Both the position numbers and the translations under genes were made by a program. A DNA stretch of 64,000 nucleotides, taken from assembly GCA_000507305.1 (NCBI GenBank), contig DF239334.1, positions 124,001 to 188,000 on the forward strand. The letters are read 5' to 3'. Below, one piece after another: positions 9,313-20,924 of the stretch (within the stretch, counting starts at the first letter, position 1; every line of letters starts with the position of its first letter). Source of the DNA: Breviolum minutum Mf 1.05b.01. Lineage: Eukaryota; Sar; Dinophyceae; Suessiales; Symbiodiniaceae. The notes beneath the pieces were generated by a model, which did no database searches, was not told the DNA's origin, and saw only the letters and a program-made list of their open reading frames with translations.

Positions 9313-10922
9313 TCTACAAGTTGTCATGGTCGTTGAAAGCGATGAAAGCTCGCTAATGGTTGGTCGCCTCAAAAAGTTCTTTTGGAAAGCTAACCATTCC
9401 TTTGGTCCCTTGCCCCTACAAGTGCCAGATCAGGCATGTATGTTTTGTCTGAATTTTTCGTAGTATGTTGGACTTTCAAAGCTATTAGTTGGGGTATGTC
9501 CGAGTATGTCCAGTTTTATTTCCAGATATTGTGTACATGATTTTATGTTATGTTGTCTAATATGTTCCATGTGGCTCAAAAGATACAGACAAGAAAAACA
9601 GTTGAACTCCCATACATGTTTCCTGGGACTCAAGTTGGCTTAGGCCAACAGTGGAGCCCCCAGAAGGTTTTTTTTAATATATAGAAGCTTCACAAAGTGA
9701 GGCTATATTGAGAGCCTTGACTCAGGGGATGACATCTACTTCTATGCCTGCGAACTGTTCAAATTTGCTTTTCCAGGAGCCTTAAGGGCTGAGTGATGAG
9801 TGGCAGATAGCGTCGGTGTAAACTCATCAATCGCTACCTGCAAGTCATCACTCAGCCCTTAATATATAGAAGCTTCACAAAGTGAGGCTATATTGAGAGC
9901 CTTGACTCAGGGGATGACATCTACTTCTATGCCTGCGAACTGTTCAAATTTGCTTTTCCAGGAGCCTTAAGGGCTGATTGATGAGTGGCAGATAGCGTCG
10001 GTGTAAACTCATCAAACGCTATCTGCCACTCATCACTCAGCCCTTCTCTTCCATTGATATAGGCCTACAAGGCGCCTGGCAAAGCAACTTTGAACAGCTG
10101 AACCAACTGCTGGAAGATGGACGCTTCGTTGAGGTCCACGTTGTGAGAAACCAACGTGGAGAACAGGAAGTCGCCCCGATGCAACTTTTGCCTTCAGGTT
10201 TTGAGGGTGAAGCAGAGATGATGGAAGCTTTGAATGCTCAAAGATCGAAGAAAGCTTCAGAATGGAGAAGCACACAACCCTTAATTTCATCATCCCCTGA
10301 AGGGGAGGAGTCAGAGGAAGAGAGCTGTGACGATGAGTATGAGGATTGGCCAAGTCCAGATGAGAGCTATGTCAGGGAGTTGCAAGATGCAGTGGCTCCA
10401 TCCGTTGAACCTTCCATCCGGAACATGGAGTATTTCGTTGAGTGGTTGAGTTGGCAATCTTGGGATCCATGTCATGCTTGGAAGGGCCTAAGCGGTGGCA
10501 CATGGCCAGAGAAGATTAAAGAACATTTTGGCAAGAGCATTCCTGGAAAAGCCAAAACCTTTACTCAGGGCATTGCTGGAATCGTTGCTTCAAACAACAA
10601 CGGGACTACCTATACCTACCCCAAAGCGATTTGGACGTTTTTGCAGAAGCACTCATCTTATGATATTGAGCGGGTTGCCCAGGACGTGGTGAAGGGCATT
10701 GAAACCACAGATGCGATTTGCCATTGGTGTGTTCAACCACGAATTGTTGGAAAGGATTACTATGAGGATGGATCATGGTATTGCAAATCCTGCTTTTTGT
10801 CGTGGCAAGGTATTGGCCCGCGAGGGATGTCAGACAAAGGCAGGTTGAACAAGTCCAAGAAAGGAAAATTCAAAGGCAACAAGGCTGCAAAGGGGAAGAA
10901 AGCCAAAGGCAGGAAACCCTGA
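9313..10922 (+). CDS. acidic-then-basic protein with C-terminal CxxC zinc-ribbon-like motif
   Basis: Two exons are seen. The first, about 9313-9433, contains an ATG at 9326 (MVVESDESSLMVGRLKKFFW) and ends in phase 0 at a GC donor (CAG then gcatgt). The second runs from 10041, after cactcag, to the TGA at 10920-10922. It starts in phase 0 (PFSSIDIGLQGAWQSNFEQL), so the join keeps the frame. The protein is about 330 aa from the ATG at 9326. It has a strongly acidic middle (EESEEESCDDEYEDW), a globular part (FVEWLSWQSWDPCHAWKGLS) and a CxxC...CxxC pair (CHWCVQ and WYCKSCF, 26 residues apart) that could bind one zinc ion. It ends in a Lys/Gly-rich basic tail (KKGKFKGNKAAKGKKAKGRK), suggesting nucleic-acid binding. 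Similar arrangements occur in uncharacterised dinoflagellate proteins; I give no function. Upstream exons may exist. Confidence 0.7.
9676..10045. repeat. two tandem 185-bp hairpin units (introner-like)
   Basis: Unit 1 is 9676-9860 and unit 2 is 9861-10045, each exactly 185 bp and differing at only a few positions. Each begins AATATATAGAAGCTTCAC and ends with an inverted repeat: arms 9784-9812 with 9832-9860, and 9969-9997 with 10017-10045. The unit 2 arms pair over 28 of 29 bp, and the unit 1 arms carry more mismatches. The right arm ends CATCACTCAGCCCTT. The block fills most of the intron between the exons ending at 9433 and starting at 10041, and the AG that joins the frame lies inside the right arm of unit 2. 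Confidence 0.85.
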
Positions 10923-11444
10923 CCATGATTGGCAGGTGAATATATGTCAATTTAAGGGCCAGGCATGTATCTTTCCAGAGCGGGCGGGAGCCACAGCAGG
11001 GAGAGAAAATGTTAGATTTGGCAGGAGTTGTTTTCCTGGAACTCTCCGAGTTGCCTGTGGTTGATTGTGGTTGTGCAATCCAAAGTTCATTCAATCCTGG
11101 CCCAGAGTAGTCTATCTTAGTAAATTTCACATTCAGGAATCGTTTTTTCCTCCACACTTTCGACACACTGCTAAGCCCTGAGGATTGAACGGCCATTCTC
11201 CTGTGGCCCAAGCAGATATTGCATGTTCCAATGGCTGGGTCCATGTGGTATCACGGGTGGCGGTTGCTCCGGCTTACAACTTCCCAGCGCCAATGAAAAA
11301 TATTTTGCAGTTTCTTTGCTGCAATGATTTGGGTGTGCTTGGATTCGCAGCTCAGGATTGAGGATCAAAAAGGAAAACCAAGGTGTTTGCATTATTTTCT
11401 ATTTTCAACATGTTTCACATTTCGCATATACTTTCGGATCAGTC
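10923..11444 (+). other. intergenic segment with one possible exon at about 10978-11110
   Basis: After a tttccag acceptor at about 10978 a frame is open to TAG at 11110 (MLDLAGVVFLELSELPVVDC). It has no recognised domain and could be a 3' alternative exon of the upstream gene or the start of the next. The rest of the segment shows no feature. Confidence 0.25.
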
Positions 11445-11594
11445 GCCTTTGATGGCACAGTACCGCAGTCCTTGCTGTGTGTGAGGCTTGCGCAGTCCAC
11501 ATCATACCTTTCAAACATTGCAGCTGGTGCCGTATTGAGTGGCCTGGACGAGGACTTCGCAGATGAGCGTAGTGAATTTGTGCCGTGGCTGTGA
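11445..11594 (+). CDS. possible exon upstream of FAS1 unit
   Basis: The frame reads DGTVPQSLLCVRLAQSTSYL and then, after an internal tttcaaacattgcag acceptor, AGAVLSGLDEDFADERSEF, ending in TGA at 11592-11594. Composition is protein-like. It could be an N-terminal exon of the FAS1 gene that follows (with the stop avoided by a donor before it) or a terminal exon of a small upstream gene. Confidence 0.3.
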   Translation, partial: AFDGTVPQSLLCVRLAQSTSYLSNIAAGAVLSGLDEDFADERSEFVPWL

Positions 11595-11807
11595 GCAACG
11601 GCAAGAATTTCAACGACAAAGATATTTGGCCGACAGCACCAATATTATGTGTGAACATATATGTACATTTTCACTTGCTTCGTGTAGCAGCGATGGAGCC
11701 TCAATTTTCCTTCTACACTTATTTTTTGAGGATTATCCCAACCCCCCGTTGTCCTCTTTTTGTTTTTGGTACCAGAAGGCACGAGCTCAGACTGACAGTT
11801 GACACGA

Positions 11808-13459
11808 GGCAGTCACGGTGTTTCTGCCTACCGATACGGCCTTCACAAAACTGGGTTTGGGCATTGCTTCATCGCTGCACCTGGGACAGCAATCAGACAT
11901 TTTCACTTTTTCGCTAGAGACCGCAAGTTTTATGTACATAATTACAGATCCTCATTTGTTTTTGTAGGCTCAGATTTCAGACATGACTTCCTTTTAGAGA
12001 CGATGTTGCATATATTTCCCATGTATCATTTGCTGTATGAATCACATTTTAGTTGTCCAGTCTGTAGGACCACTGAAATCGTTGACCACAGGCAACTCAA
12101 AGCCAACGAAGCTCGCCTGACTCAGCTGCTGAAGTACCACACCGTGCGAGGCGAACCGAGAAATGTAGGGAGGGTTATAGTATGTTATAGTTACATAGGA
12201 CATTGTGACATTAGCATTTACAATCATATATGTTATATATATATATATATTATATTGTTAGAATTATTATGACTATGATAGTACTATGATATCACATGAT
12301 GTTATTCATGAGATTTATCCATTCGGAAAAAATCAAAAGGGAAGATGTTGGGAATGTCACCACAATTTCCATGGTACAGCTACTATTATCAAAGTCTCCA
12401 ATCAGACTTGACAACTTCAAGCATCAAACAGTTAGCGCCCCAAAGTCCATCCTTCCCATCCTCCCCATCCTCAACCCACTTGGCCACCTTCCCAACTAAA
12501 GTTGCTATGCTATACCGCTACACATGCCCTCAGGTGTTTTTCCAAGTTCTGCATCTTGGCAGTTCAAAAACAACTCGCAAAGGCAATTTACTGATCTTGA
12601 TGGTCTCAGGATTCCAGAGGATTCAGCTTTTGAGTGAGAATTAACGAACCTTTTGTATAACATGCACATCTCCTTTTGCGAAGTTTCTGGTGCAACCGGT
12701 TTTGGGATGGTGACTTCTAAGGAACTTTCCTTCGGGCAGACCCTGAAGAGCTTGGAGAATACGTTAATCACAGTAACCTCCTTGGTGCCATGGCCTTTTT
12801 TTTTTCGGGAGGGTTTTTAGGCACAGAGGCATGGATTTATTAGTTCCAAAAGGGAGGTTCAATCATCAGTCAATTAGGCACTGTGAATGATGTAATGTTT
12901 TTCAATGTTTTTCACGACGTGTGATATCATGTGATGAAAGAATATTCCCACCAGTTGTTTTTGTTTCCTGTTTCTGACTGCACTGTTTCAAAAATTTTGC
13001 CAGCTGGCTTTGGTGCTTGAATGCTTGGTGCAGGTGCCCACAATGCTGGTAAACGAAAAAGCCACAGTGATAAGTGCAGATGTTCCAGCAACCAACGGAA
13101 TCATACAGCATCTCGACCTGGGTGTCGGAGGTTCACTCGAGGAGGTGGACAAGTGCTGAAGGCTGATTTGATGAAGTTTGCAAGTAGTGTTTTTTGCGCT
13201 ATCTATTTGTGTCTTGTTTGTTCATTTCCTAGCTAAGCATTCTATATGCTAGTGGGTGTATGTTGTAGGCTTTGCGCTTACAGAATGTCTATGCGTAGAA
13301 TGCAGCAGAATGCAGTATGTATGCAATTCATTTGCATATCTATCCATATCCACAGCCATGTTTAAGCATTGCAGCCCTACATCCATTTCATTGCAGGAGC
13401 GTGTTGTATTCAATGACCTGTTACCATCGTTTGGGAATATTTGGGAAAGTGGATCTTGA
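11808..13459 (+). CDS. fasciclin (FAS1) domain protein, unit A
   Basis: FAS1 domains are about 130-residue adhesion modules of secreted or surface proteins. The first motif is at 11808-11905 (AVTVFLPTDTAFTKLGLG, the TVFAPTDxAF signature). The helix and YHvvxG signature are in about 12054-12168 (LTQLLKYHTVRGEPRN). The conserved C-terminal motif is in 13034-13144 (ATVISADVPATNGIIQHLDL). Further exon-like segments at about 12571-12645 and 12671-12790 may carry the middle strands. The exon 13034-13144 ends in phase 0 at gtggac, and the next exon, 13397-13459, starts in phase 0 after ttgcag and ends with TGA (ERVVFNDLLPSFGNIWESGS). No signal peptide was found, so the N-terminus is probably upstream or missed. 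The domain identification is firm; the exon joins in the middle are not. Confidence 0.7.
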
Positions 13460-14126
13460 AGCCCGCTTTCCATTCTCTATTTTTTGGACCTGATGTTTCT
13501 TTCCACCATTTTACATTCTATGTTATCGGTCATTTTGACTTCTCAATCGATGGCTAATTGGTGATTCATGTTGGTGGTTTACTATCCTTGCGTGTATGAA
13601 ACAGGTTACTCTTGGAATGAAAAACCCCCAACCTTTACCACCAACCATTGTTGCAACAAAAAGATTCTCTTTATTCCGGGCGAAAGCCACTTGTACCTAA
13701 GATCTGATGCTAGCATGTTTTGTTGTGTCCTGGCGCCTCCAAACAGTTAGCGGCTTTATGTGTACTCATCTTGATACATATGCAGTCGTGTGCCTTGATA
13801 TAGCTCATCATAATTGTGCATAAGAAGCGTTCCAATATCATTCACCTGTATTTGTGTGTTCTCTATACCAGTCCTTATTGTACATGTGGGCAAAGGTTAA
13901 GAGACGTCAGAGACAAGGCAAGTTTGGTAGGTGGCACAGCAAAGTGTAGTCATTGAACAGTGCAGCAAAGGCTCATGGATCAAGTGCTACTTCCTACCAC
14001 ATGGGCTTATCCGGACAAGACCATTTTACAGATCATCCAGGCGCGAACAAAACAACAACCACAACAACCGAAAAATACAACAAAACGTTGGAAATTGTTG
14101 GTCCGAAGCAGTAATTCAGCGACAGT
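13460..14126 (+). other. intron or intergenic sequence with weak open frames
   Basis: Two frames are open near 13604-13750 (after acaggtt) and 13931-14130, the latter Gln/Asn-rich from a CAACAA-rich stretch near 14050. Neither resembles FAS1 or another family. I treat them as unsupported. Confidence 0.3.
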
Positions 14127-14215
14127 TGCCACATCTACACCATCTATGAGGCGAGCCCGAACCTCTCTATTTTACGGACGGCCTTGGAAAAGACAGACCT
14201 TGCATGGATATTTGC
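14127..14215 (+). CDS. isolated N-terminal part of a FAS1 domain (unit B)
   Basis: After a cag acceptor the frame reads HIYTIYEASPNLSILRTALE followed by KTDLAWIFASAMV, which matches the first helix pair of FAS1 domains (xxDLSxLxxALxxADLxxxF). The expected TVFAPTDxAF strand does not follow in the next 400 bp. The nearest downstream FAS1 sequence starts only at 21229, beyond the coiled-coil and kelch genes. It is either an orphan fragment or the 5' part of the FAS1 gene whose remainder lies 7 kb away. Confidence 0.55.
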
Positions 14216-14595
14216 CAGTGCCATGGTTGTTAAGGGATATGGGCCGATGAAGCTGGGTAAATCCTGGGAAGCTTGTTGGGATGTTGGGGATATCTGAAAG
14301 GGTCCCACTAGCATTGGAGAACGTGGGAGATGCAACGAATGCCAGTGAAGCAGGTGCAGCTGAAATTTATTGCCAAGATTCTTTGAATCCAAATTCCAGG
14401 GCTGTTGTAAAGTCACTTACTAGATTCACTACATTCCACTTGAAACAAAGTTGCGCCTGCAGAGCCTTCACTTTGAAAACTGCAATTTTGGCTCTGCAGT
14501 TTAATGCCAGTTCAATTTGAGTCACAATCTGATTTGATTGTGCCTCCTACTTTGGTTGATCGCGGCCGGTGCACGCGAAACCTGCACTGTGGGGG

Positions 14596-16419
14596 ATGAA
14601 GACCAACGCGCGATCCCCTGACCGGACGGCGGGTGCAGTGAATGGAGCAGTGCGAACTGATGAGGAAGAAGATACCTTGAGCAAGGCTCGAAAAGCGGCC
14701 AAAGTTCATCTCAATGCCTTGAAGGAGCACGTAGACAAGGTGCCCGTTATCGGGGGGTAAAGTATCGAACAGGAGAATTTAGTGATTATATGATAATGGA
14801 TATTTAATGATTACATGTGTAGTTACAGTGTAGTGTACTATTCTTGACGTAAGAATTTTTAAATTCTCAGCCAGCATTGCAGCCATAGCTTTAATATTTT
14901 AATGGTTTCAACTCCTATGCCAAACAGAACGCACCTATAGAATCCTAGAACATGGATTCTTAAGACTTTGCAAGGTGGCTTCAATAGGTGATGCCCGAGT
15001 TCTTCCAAGAATCAAACGCCATGATCTTTTTTTGGCACTTCCAAATCGGCCCCAGCTTCCCAGGCCATGGAAGCATTTCATAGCTTGGAGGGTCACTTGA
15101 CATGGCGTAGATGTGGGGGCTATGGAGGTTAGACTGTGCCGACAGTCTACGGTGTTGGAAGTCAAACTATGGATCTTTTTTTTTCCAGCAGAGTCCATCT
15201 TAGTTTTCACATCATCCATCCAAACATGCTTGTGTAGAGAAGTTGAAATCCTATCAACATCTCCCTTGAGATTCCTACTTCATGCTCTCATGTCAGCTGT
15301 TTAGAGCCTGGGTCCAAATAGTGTTTGGCGATCTCCCGATGTGCTCCACCCATTTGAGGCGTGGTTTTCTCTGCTGCAGAGGCTGTGAAGGCGGATCGCA
15401 GGGCTTTGATTGAGGATTCCCTCCAGGTGCGAGGGGAAAGGATAGAAAAAACAGGAGTGATGTGTTGGAGAAACATACATGTTGAACGCTATATAGTCAT
15501 AATTAAGAGCAACATCTGAAGTTAAATGGGATCAGATTTAAGATTTTTGTAATCTATTTCGGAAGTGCTTAGAAATATGGGTTTTTCACTTAATTTGTTT
15601 GCTACATTTTTTTTCTTTATCAAAGAGGCTGGCTGGAAAGCTGAAGATTTCATGGAACTTTACCAAGTTTAAAGCTTTGAAAAAAGGTAGAGACCTGGGA
15701 GATCTCTTTGTTTCGCTTGTCCAAGGCCCAAAATGAACGCAGGAAGCTCGAGGCGGAGCTTCATGCAAAACAAGAACAGCTGCAAAGAGAGCAAGAGGAG
15801 CAGAATCTGCAGCGATGATACGGGTCTGTGTTTTTTTTGTTTTTGTGGCCCACTTTTTTATTTGTTACAAGCCAAGATCTCTTCCATCAGGATGAGAGAG
15901 AAACATGTACCTTTCTTTTACAGTCACTAGTCATTAGACGAGCAATTAAGACACAACCTTTGTAATTTTGCGAAGAACGAACTAGTTGATTACATGGTTG
16001 ATTCTTTTCCGTGGAACTCTTTGCGTGGAAGTATCACCCGAATGCACCAGGAGCTGCGCCGTGCTCGGACAGAGCTGGAACTAGACCGTCAAAAGCTGGA
16101 GAAGCAGCGGGCGGTCACTGCGCCAGCGGAGACATGGTTAAGAGAAAGATGGCCTGACCAGTCATGGAGTCGTAGAGCATTCTGGAAATATCACGATATT
16201 TTTTCAGATCCTTCAGAAAGACTTAGTGAAACAGAATGATTTGACAAGGCTATTTGAGCAACAAGGTAACACTTGCAAGTGTTAAATTTCTTTTGTGCAT
16301 CGATAGCGGGCCTCACCAAGGAGAACCATACGGCTCAGTTGCCTACCCGGCCGAAGCCGCCTGGTGAAGCGGTGATTCAGAAGGTCATACCACAGAACTT
16401 GGTCACAGGCCACCAGTAA
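14596..16419 (+). CDS. coiled-coil protein, at least seven exons
   Basis: Exon 1 (14596-14739) has a clear ATG start and exactly 48 codons to a gtgccc donor (DEEEDTLSKARKAAKVHLNA). Further exons are 15380-15426 (AVKADRRALIEDSLQ), about 15614-15692, about 15702-15825 (NERRKLEAELHAKQEQLQRE), about 16030-16136 (MHQELRRARTELELDRQKLE), 16218-16265 (DLVKQNDLTRLFEQQ) and a terminal exon about 16307-16419 ending in TAA (TRPKPPGEAVIQKVIPQNLV). The middle is a continuous heptad-rich, Glu/Lys/Arg/Gln-rich coiled coil, and the ends are less ordered. No catalytic motif is visible. It probably acts as a structural or scaffolding protein. It lies between FAS1 fragments and the kelch gene, all on +. An 18-bp palindrome sits on the donor after 16265. 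Confidence 0.6.
16267..16284. repeat. 18-bp perfect palindrome at a splice donor
   Basis: TAACACTTGCAAGTGTTA is its own reverse complement and begins at the second base of the GT donor following the exon 16218-16265. It could form a small hairpin at the 5' splice site. It may be chance. Confidence 0.5.
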
Positions 16420-16701
16420 AGGTTTTAGCGGTTTTAGTTTGAGCAGTTGTTTAATTATTTTAATTGTCACTTATCAGCAAATTTAGAACCAGCTTGGTAT
16501 TTGTGTGGTGTTGATAGGTAACATTATGTGTAATCACACTTTTGTGCCAAGGGGGAATCAGATATAAGATGTTTTTTTTTTGGCAGTTGATCTTTGGCAG
16601 TCAATGGTGCGGTAACAGGCGTCCAGGCGTGATGTTTGCGGATCATCCCCTTGCCCTTTGGAGGTACCCCAACGTGGAGTCCTTTGTTGATGCCTTCCAG
16701 G

Positions 16702-19700
16702 CGTATCATCGTTTTTGGTGGCTTTGATGGTAAAGCAGATCATTTGAGTACCGAGTGTCCTGGCAAAAGAAAACATACAAGATACACCTCGAAGAATACA
16801 AACTTCCCTCAGCAACTATTCACCATGTCTTGCAAACTGCAAGCGCAAAGCCTGTCTTCTTTCAAGGCCCATGAGCTTGTCCATCTGTCCAAACGGACGC
16901 AATGTTTCTCAGTCGCCAAGGATCTTGGATGCGACCAGCATGACATTTTCTTCAGGACCCACCATGGCAGTGGGTCGTTCGGGCTGCGCTGTGGCTGGCT
17001 TGGATGAACGTCGGGTGTTGGTGGCTGGAGGTTTTGATGGCTGCAGGAGCGCCGCGCTTCGGTGGGGTAAGGTTCAACATTGACAGATGGGAGGTTGGGA
17101 GAGGTTGAAGGCCCCAAATGCCCCAACCAGGAGTTTGGACAGCACCGAACTAGTGGACCCAGTGACGTTGAAGGTCATCCCAGGTCCAAAGATGGGTACA
17201 CGACGATACTTGGAATTTCACACAGCCAGTGGATTCGTGTGTTTTTTTTGGAACCTATTAAGTCAGCACTTGGCTTCTCGCAACCAGCTACGTTGCGTTT
17301 CCTCAGGAAACGCCTGTGCGGCGGTACGCTTGGATGCCAAGCGCTTGTTGATCATTGGTGGATCGGATGACTCCAGCGAATTAGATTCAACTGAGCTGCT
17401 GGATTTGGAGAGGCCATGACACGCCATGAAGGATGCAAGTTTACTGATTTGGTTTTTGTTCGAAGTATATATGGTAGTAATATTGAATTGGTATATTATC
17501 GGTATAGTAGGGTGACCAAAGCAAAGCAGTATGTCTTGAAGTACAGTAAATTGAATGGAGAATCTAGATGCATGTTTGACGATAGGTGATCCTTGCTCCC
17601 GAAAGGATTTGTAGTCGCAATAGTAGGCCCTTTTTTGCGGCAAAAAGATAGATTTAAATGGAAACTTCCACAAGTTTATCATGTGTTTGGATTCAGCACT
17701 GCTTAGAACACCATGCCATGCAGGATGGTCTTCTCCGTAGGGCCAAAGATGGGAACAAGACGCAATGCTTGTGCCGCACCTTGGCAGGTTAAGCACCACT
17801 AATGTTTGTCAGTCCGTAGAGCCCTGACGAAATCCATGGGCCAGTTCCCGTGTATATATATTTAAACTAATGCATAAATAGCAGCAGCATGATTTGTGTT
17901 CTTTCTTGTTTGATGTTGCGGCCATACCTTGGAACTTGTTGCTTAAAAGACGTTTGTAAAATGATCTCATATAGATAGATAAAGGTAGATGACCAACGTA
18001 CTAATTTGATATGATTGATCCTTAAACTTAAAACCCAAACATGGTTCATGTCCGACACAGAGAAAGAGGGAGAGACTTGAATCAATTGAAGACCCCCAAG
18101 TCGTGTCACAGATAGTCAAGGATATTTCAAAGATAAACACACATAGGCAGGTAAGTGATATACTGTTTTATACATCTCATCTTGACTTCTGACTATGTGA
18201 CTCTTTCTATTCTAAGTGCTAGCCGAGTATTCCAAATTCATCTCTCCGAGGCATCCCTGATTGATACCCATCGCTTGCTGGTCATTGGTGGTTCTGATGG
18301 CGGCAGTGATTTGGACACCACAGAGCTTCTGGATGTGTTCCTTGGCGTCATGAATTTGTTTACCATCTCGAGAACCCAAAAAAACCAGGGATGGCTTAGA
18401 TTCAAATGCAAGGAATCGTTAGATTTGAGATTTGATAGCCATGAGTCATGTGCCATGCACTGCATGTTTAGCTTCCCTGTCAGCATCGTGGGACCGGGTT
18501 GCAACCAAGTCATGTACAGTTGTGGAAATACCATAAATGATCGTAAATGCCATTTTATTATAGATGTTATATACATAGAAATTCCACTAGTTGCAGGGCA
18601 ATTTGCTTCTATTTGAGCCTATGAAAAGGGTGATTGATGCAAGAGATTGGGACAACGTCCTCACTGTGATGGCACAGCGGATGAGGACCACCATGACTTT
18701 CTCCGCCGGCCCGCGAATGTCTACGCGTCGAAATTTCTGCGCCACAGCCCTCTTACAGCCAGCCGGGGGCAAAGGACAGCAGCTTTGCAAACCACATGAA
18801 GCATATCTCTTGGTTGAGGAGTTGATCATTTATATTTTTGCATAATTCCTACAAGTGTCTGTATGCTTGCATGTTGGAGAAGACCTGAACTTGACCAAAT
18901 AAAGGACATTGCCATTGCATACTGTTGCAATCAAGGCCATTGCGGCCTATTGGTCCACTGAACATCCCATGTTTCCAGCGTACTGGCAAGTATCAAACCA
19001 AAGTTGAAATCAGTATGTAATTTTCACTTATTTCATTTCAATCATTTTTTCCACGTTCAATGTTGTTTAAGTTCCAGATTTCCTAACTCAAAACGAAGCA
19101 ATATGATGTTTCTTGAATAATCAAGCATATTTTTGTTTCTAAAGTAGAAGTTACAAAGGTTGAACTACTTGTGGTATACACTCTTCAGATAATTATATCA
19201 TGTGTTTTCATCTCCAACCAATCAGCACAAGCTGTTGAGATCAAAGAGAGGAACTTTGCTGGTTCTCGGAGGCTCCGATGGTTCTAACAGTTTAGATAGC
19301 ACCGAGGTGCGCTTGGATGGATGGATGGACGGTTGATGGGAGTCGGGTGAAGCGGCTGATACTTCCGCGTTTGGAGAATACCATATGGAAATTGTGGATG
19401 TTCTATTGATAGTGAGATTATGTACTGGGAACTTGCTTTACAAAAATATGTCGAGGTTGAGAGGTATATGATTTTGGACTTGATAGTTGACCTATTTAAG
19501 GTGGCAGGACGGCAGTACGCTATTTGTTTTTCTATATGCAATTTGTTTAAATATATTTACAGTAATTTTATAATATTTGTTTACAACTCCGAACCGGGGT
19601 GGCTTGTATTCGTTATGCTCTTGAGTTGTGGTGTGATGCTGTCTTTCTAGAGCACTTTTGCCAACAAAATCACTGTAAGCAAGTTGTAAGGATTTCAGGA

Positions 19701-20313
19701 TGCATCTTCCATTCATTTCTACCTTGGCAGGTTCTGGATGTGTTGCTGGGCAAAAGTGGCTGTGTGGTCTGGGCTGGTATGGCTTGTTGTTGTTTCTGTT
19801 CCGTAAGTATGAGCTGTCCATGTGAAAAGTGTGTCAAGAGGCAGCATAGGAATGGGATGCTAGCAGGTGTTTAGGAACCGGATTGCTAGCTTTGTTTGGC
19901 TGCAATGTGAAACCAACCATAAAGGACTTCGTGTCCCTTCCCTTGAGTCACTTGCTTCGTGTCCCTTCCCTCGAGTCATTTTATGTTGCATCATGTCGCG
20001 ATTCCGGACGTCTTTCTATTGAACAGAAGCGACTATATGATTATACATTGACAATGTTACAACATGTTGACATCAGCTATAGAATCAGCCTTAACAACAG
20101 GTGATGGTGATCTAATGATCATCCAGTGGTTGGTTAACGGTTGGGCCGCTTCTAAGGTCCAAGTTAACCTTCAGTCCTGGTCCGGGCATGAACGCTTGGC
20201 GAAGCGGTTGTAGTGCCACACCTCTCAGCTCTGATCAGTTGTTAGTGGTTGGTGGCTTCGATGGCTCCAACCATTTAGACTCAACAGAGCTGTTGGATTT
20301 GAAAGATCCTTGA
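16702..20313 (+). CDS. kelch-repeat protein, six GG motifs, about ten exons
   Basis: Kelch repeats form beta-propeller blades used for protein binding. Six blade cores with the Gly-Gly signature are seen: IIVFGGFDG (about 16706), VLVAGGFDG (17018), LLIIGGSDD (17344), LLVIGGSDG (18268), LLVLGGSDG (19258) and LLVVGGFDG (20240). The paired outer strand GPxM..RRxxCA is seen at 16956 (GPTMAVGRSGCAV), 17178, 17740 (GPKMGTRRNACAA), 18705 (GPRMSTRRNFCATA) and 20200 (GPGMNAWRSGCSA). Many repeats end LDSTELLDL. The acceptors atgccttccag, tttttcag-like and ggcag are good, and several exon ends carry GT donors (19306 gtgcgc). The last exon ends with TGA at 20311-20313. Six motifs match a six-bladed propeller. 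No BTB domain is visible. Introns at 17420-17700 and 17800-18200 are AT-rich and empty. The start is not fixed. Confidence 0.75.
19927..19982. repeat. 28-bp direct tandem duplication
   Basis: Two adjacent copies of a unit beginning CTTCGTGTCCCTTCCC (19927-19954 and 19955-19982) differ at a few bases. It lies in the kelch gene's last large intron. Simple slippage or duplication is sufficient to explain it. Confidence 0.7.
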
Positions 20314-20924
20314 CATATGATTGGTGATTGGTTATATGGATGATGCGTGGATATATGATTTATATATACATTTGATGAATCAAAACGACAGGTTGCTGAA
20401 CATTTGGCAAGTTTGTATATGATTTGATACTAAGTGTGGAAGCTAAGAGCCTTGGGGCCCGGGGGTGACATTGATGGAGGGGTTATTCTGTTTATTATTA
20501 GTAGCCCCCTTCCTCGATCAGAGAGAGTCGCCAGATGAGGGCCTCACTTTTGTTGGCACGGAAAAGACTTGAAGCCACATTGACATGAGGAAGAACTGAC
20601 TTATCAACCCTTTAGTTCTTCAACTGTTAGCAACAACAAGACACTCGCACTCTGTGGCGATGTGGTCAGGCTAGGAAATGTATGGACATGTGCTTGATGT
20701 ATCTATTCCTGCCTAAGGGGTAGGGTGCAAATGCACAAGTTAGTGGGGTCTCAAAGTCATACTGACAGTATGATATCTAGAGTCTATAGTAATGTGATTA
20801 GGATCAATTAGGGATTGTGCACGCAACAGTTTTGTCTTTGCACAATAGGATGCAAAAAGGCAAGAGATTTCTCAAAGCACTGCGCATCCCCGTTCATCTC
20901 TGGCCTTTGCTTTTTGAGGAGATG
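20314..20924. other. intergenic or intronic, nothing recognised
   Basis: No exon with recognisable domain sequence lies between the kelch stop at 20313 and the orphan kelch exon at 20925. The sequence is of mixed composition with a short G-rich run near 20455. Confidence 0.4.

Noticed and set aside
17263-17799. Minus-strand frame of 178 codons
   Set aside because: It overlies kelch exons on +, whose GG and GPxM motifs are unmistakable.
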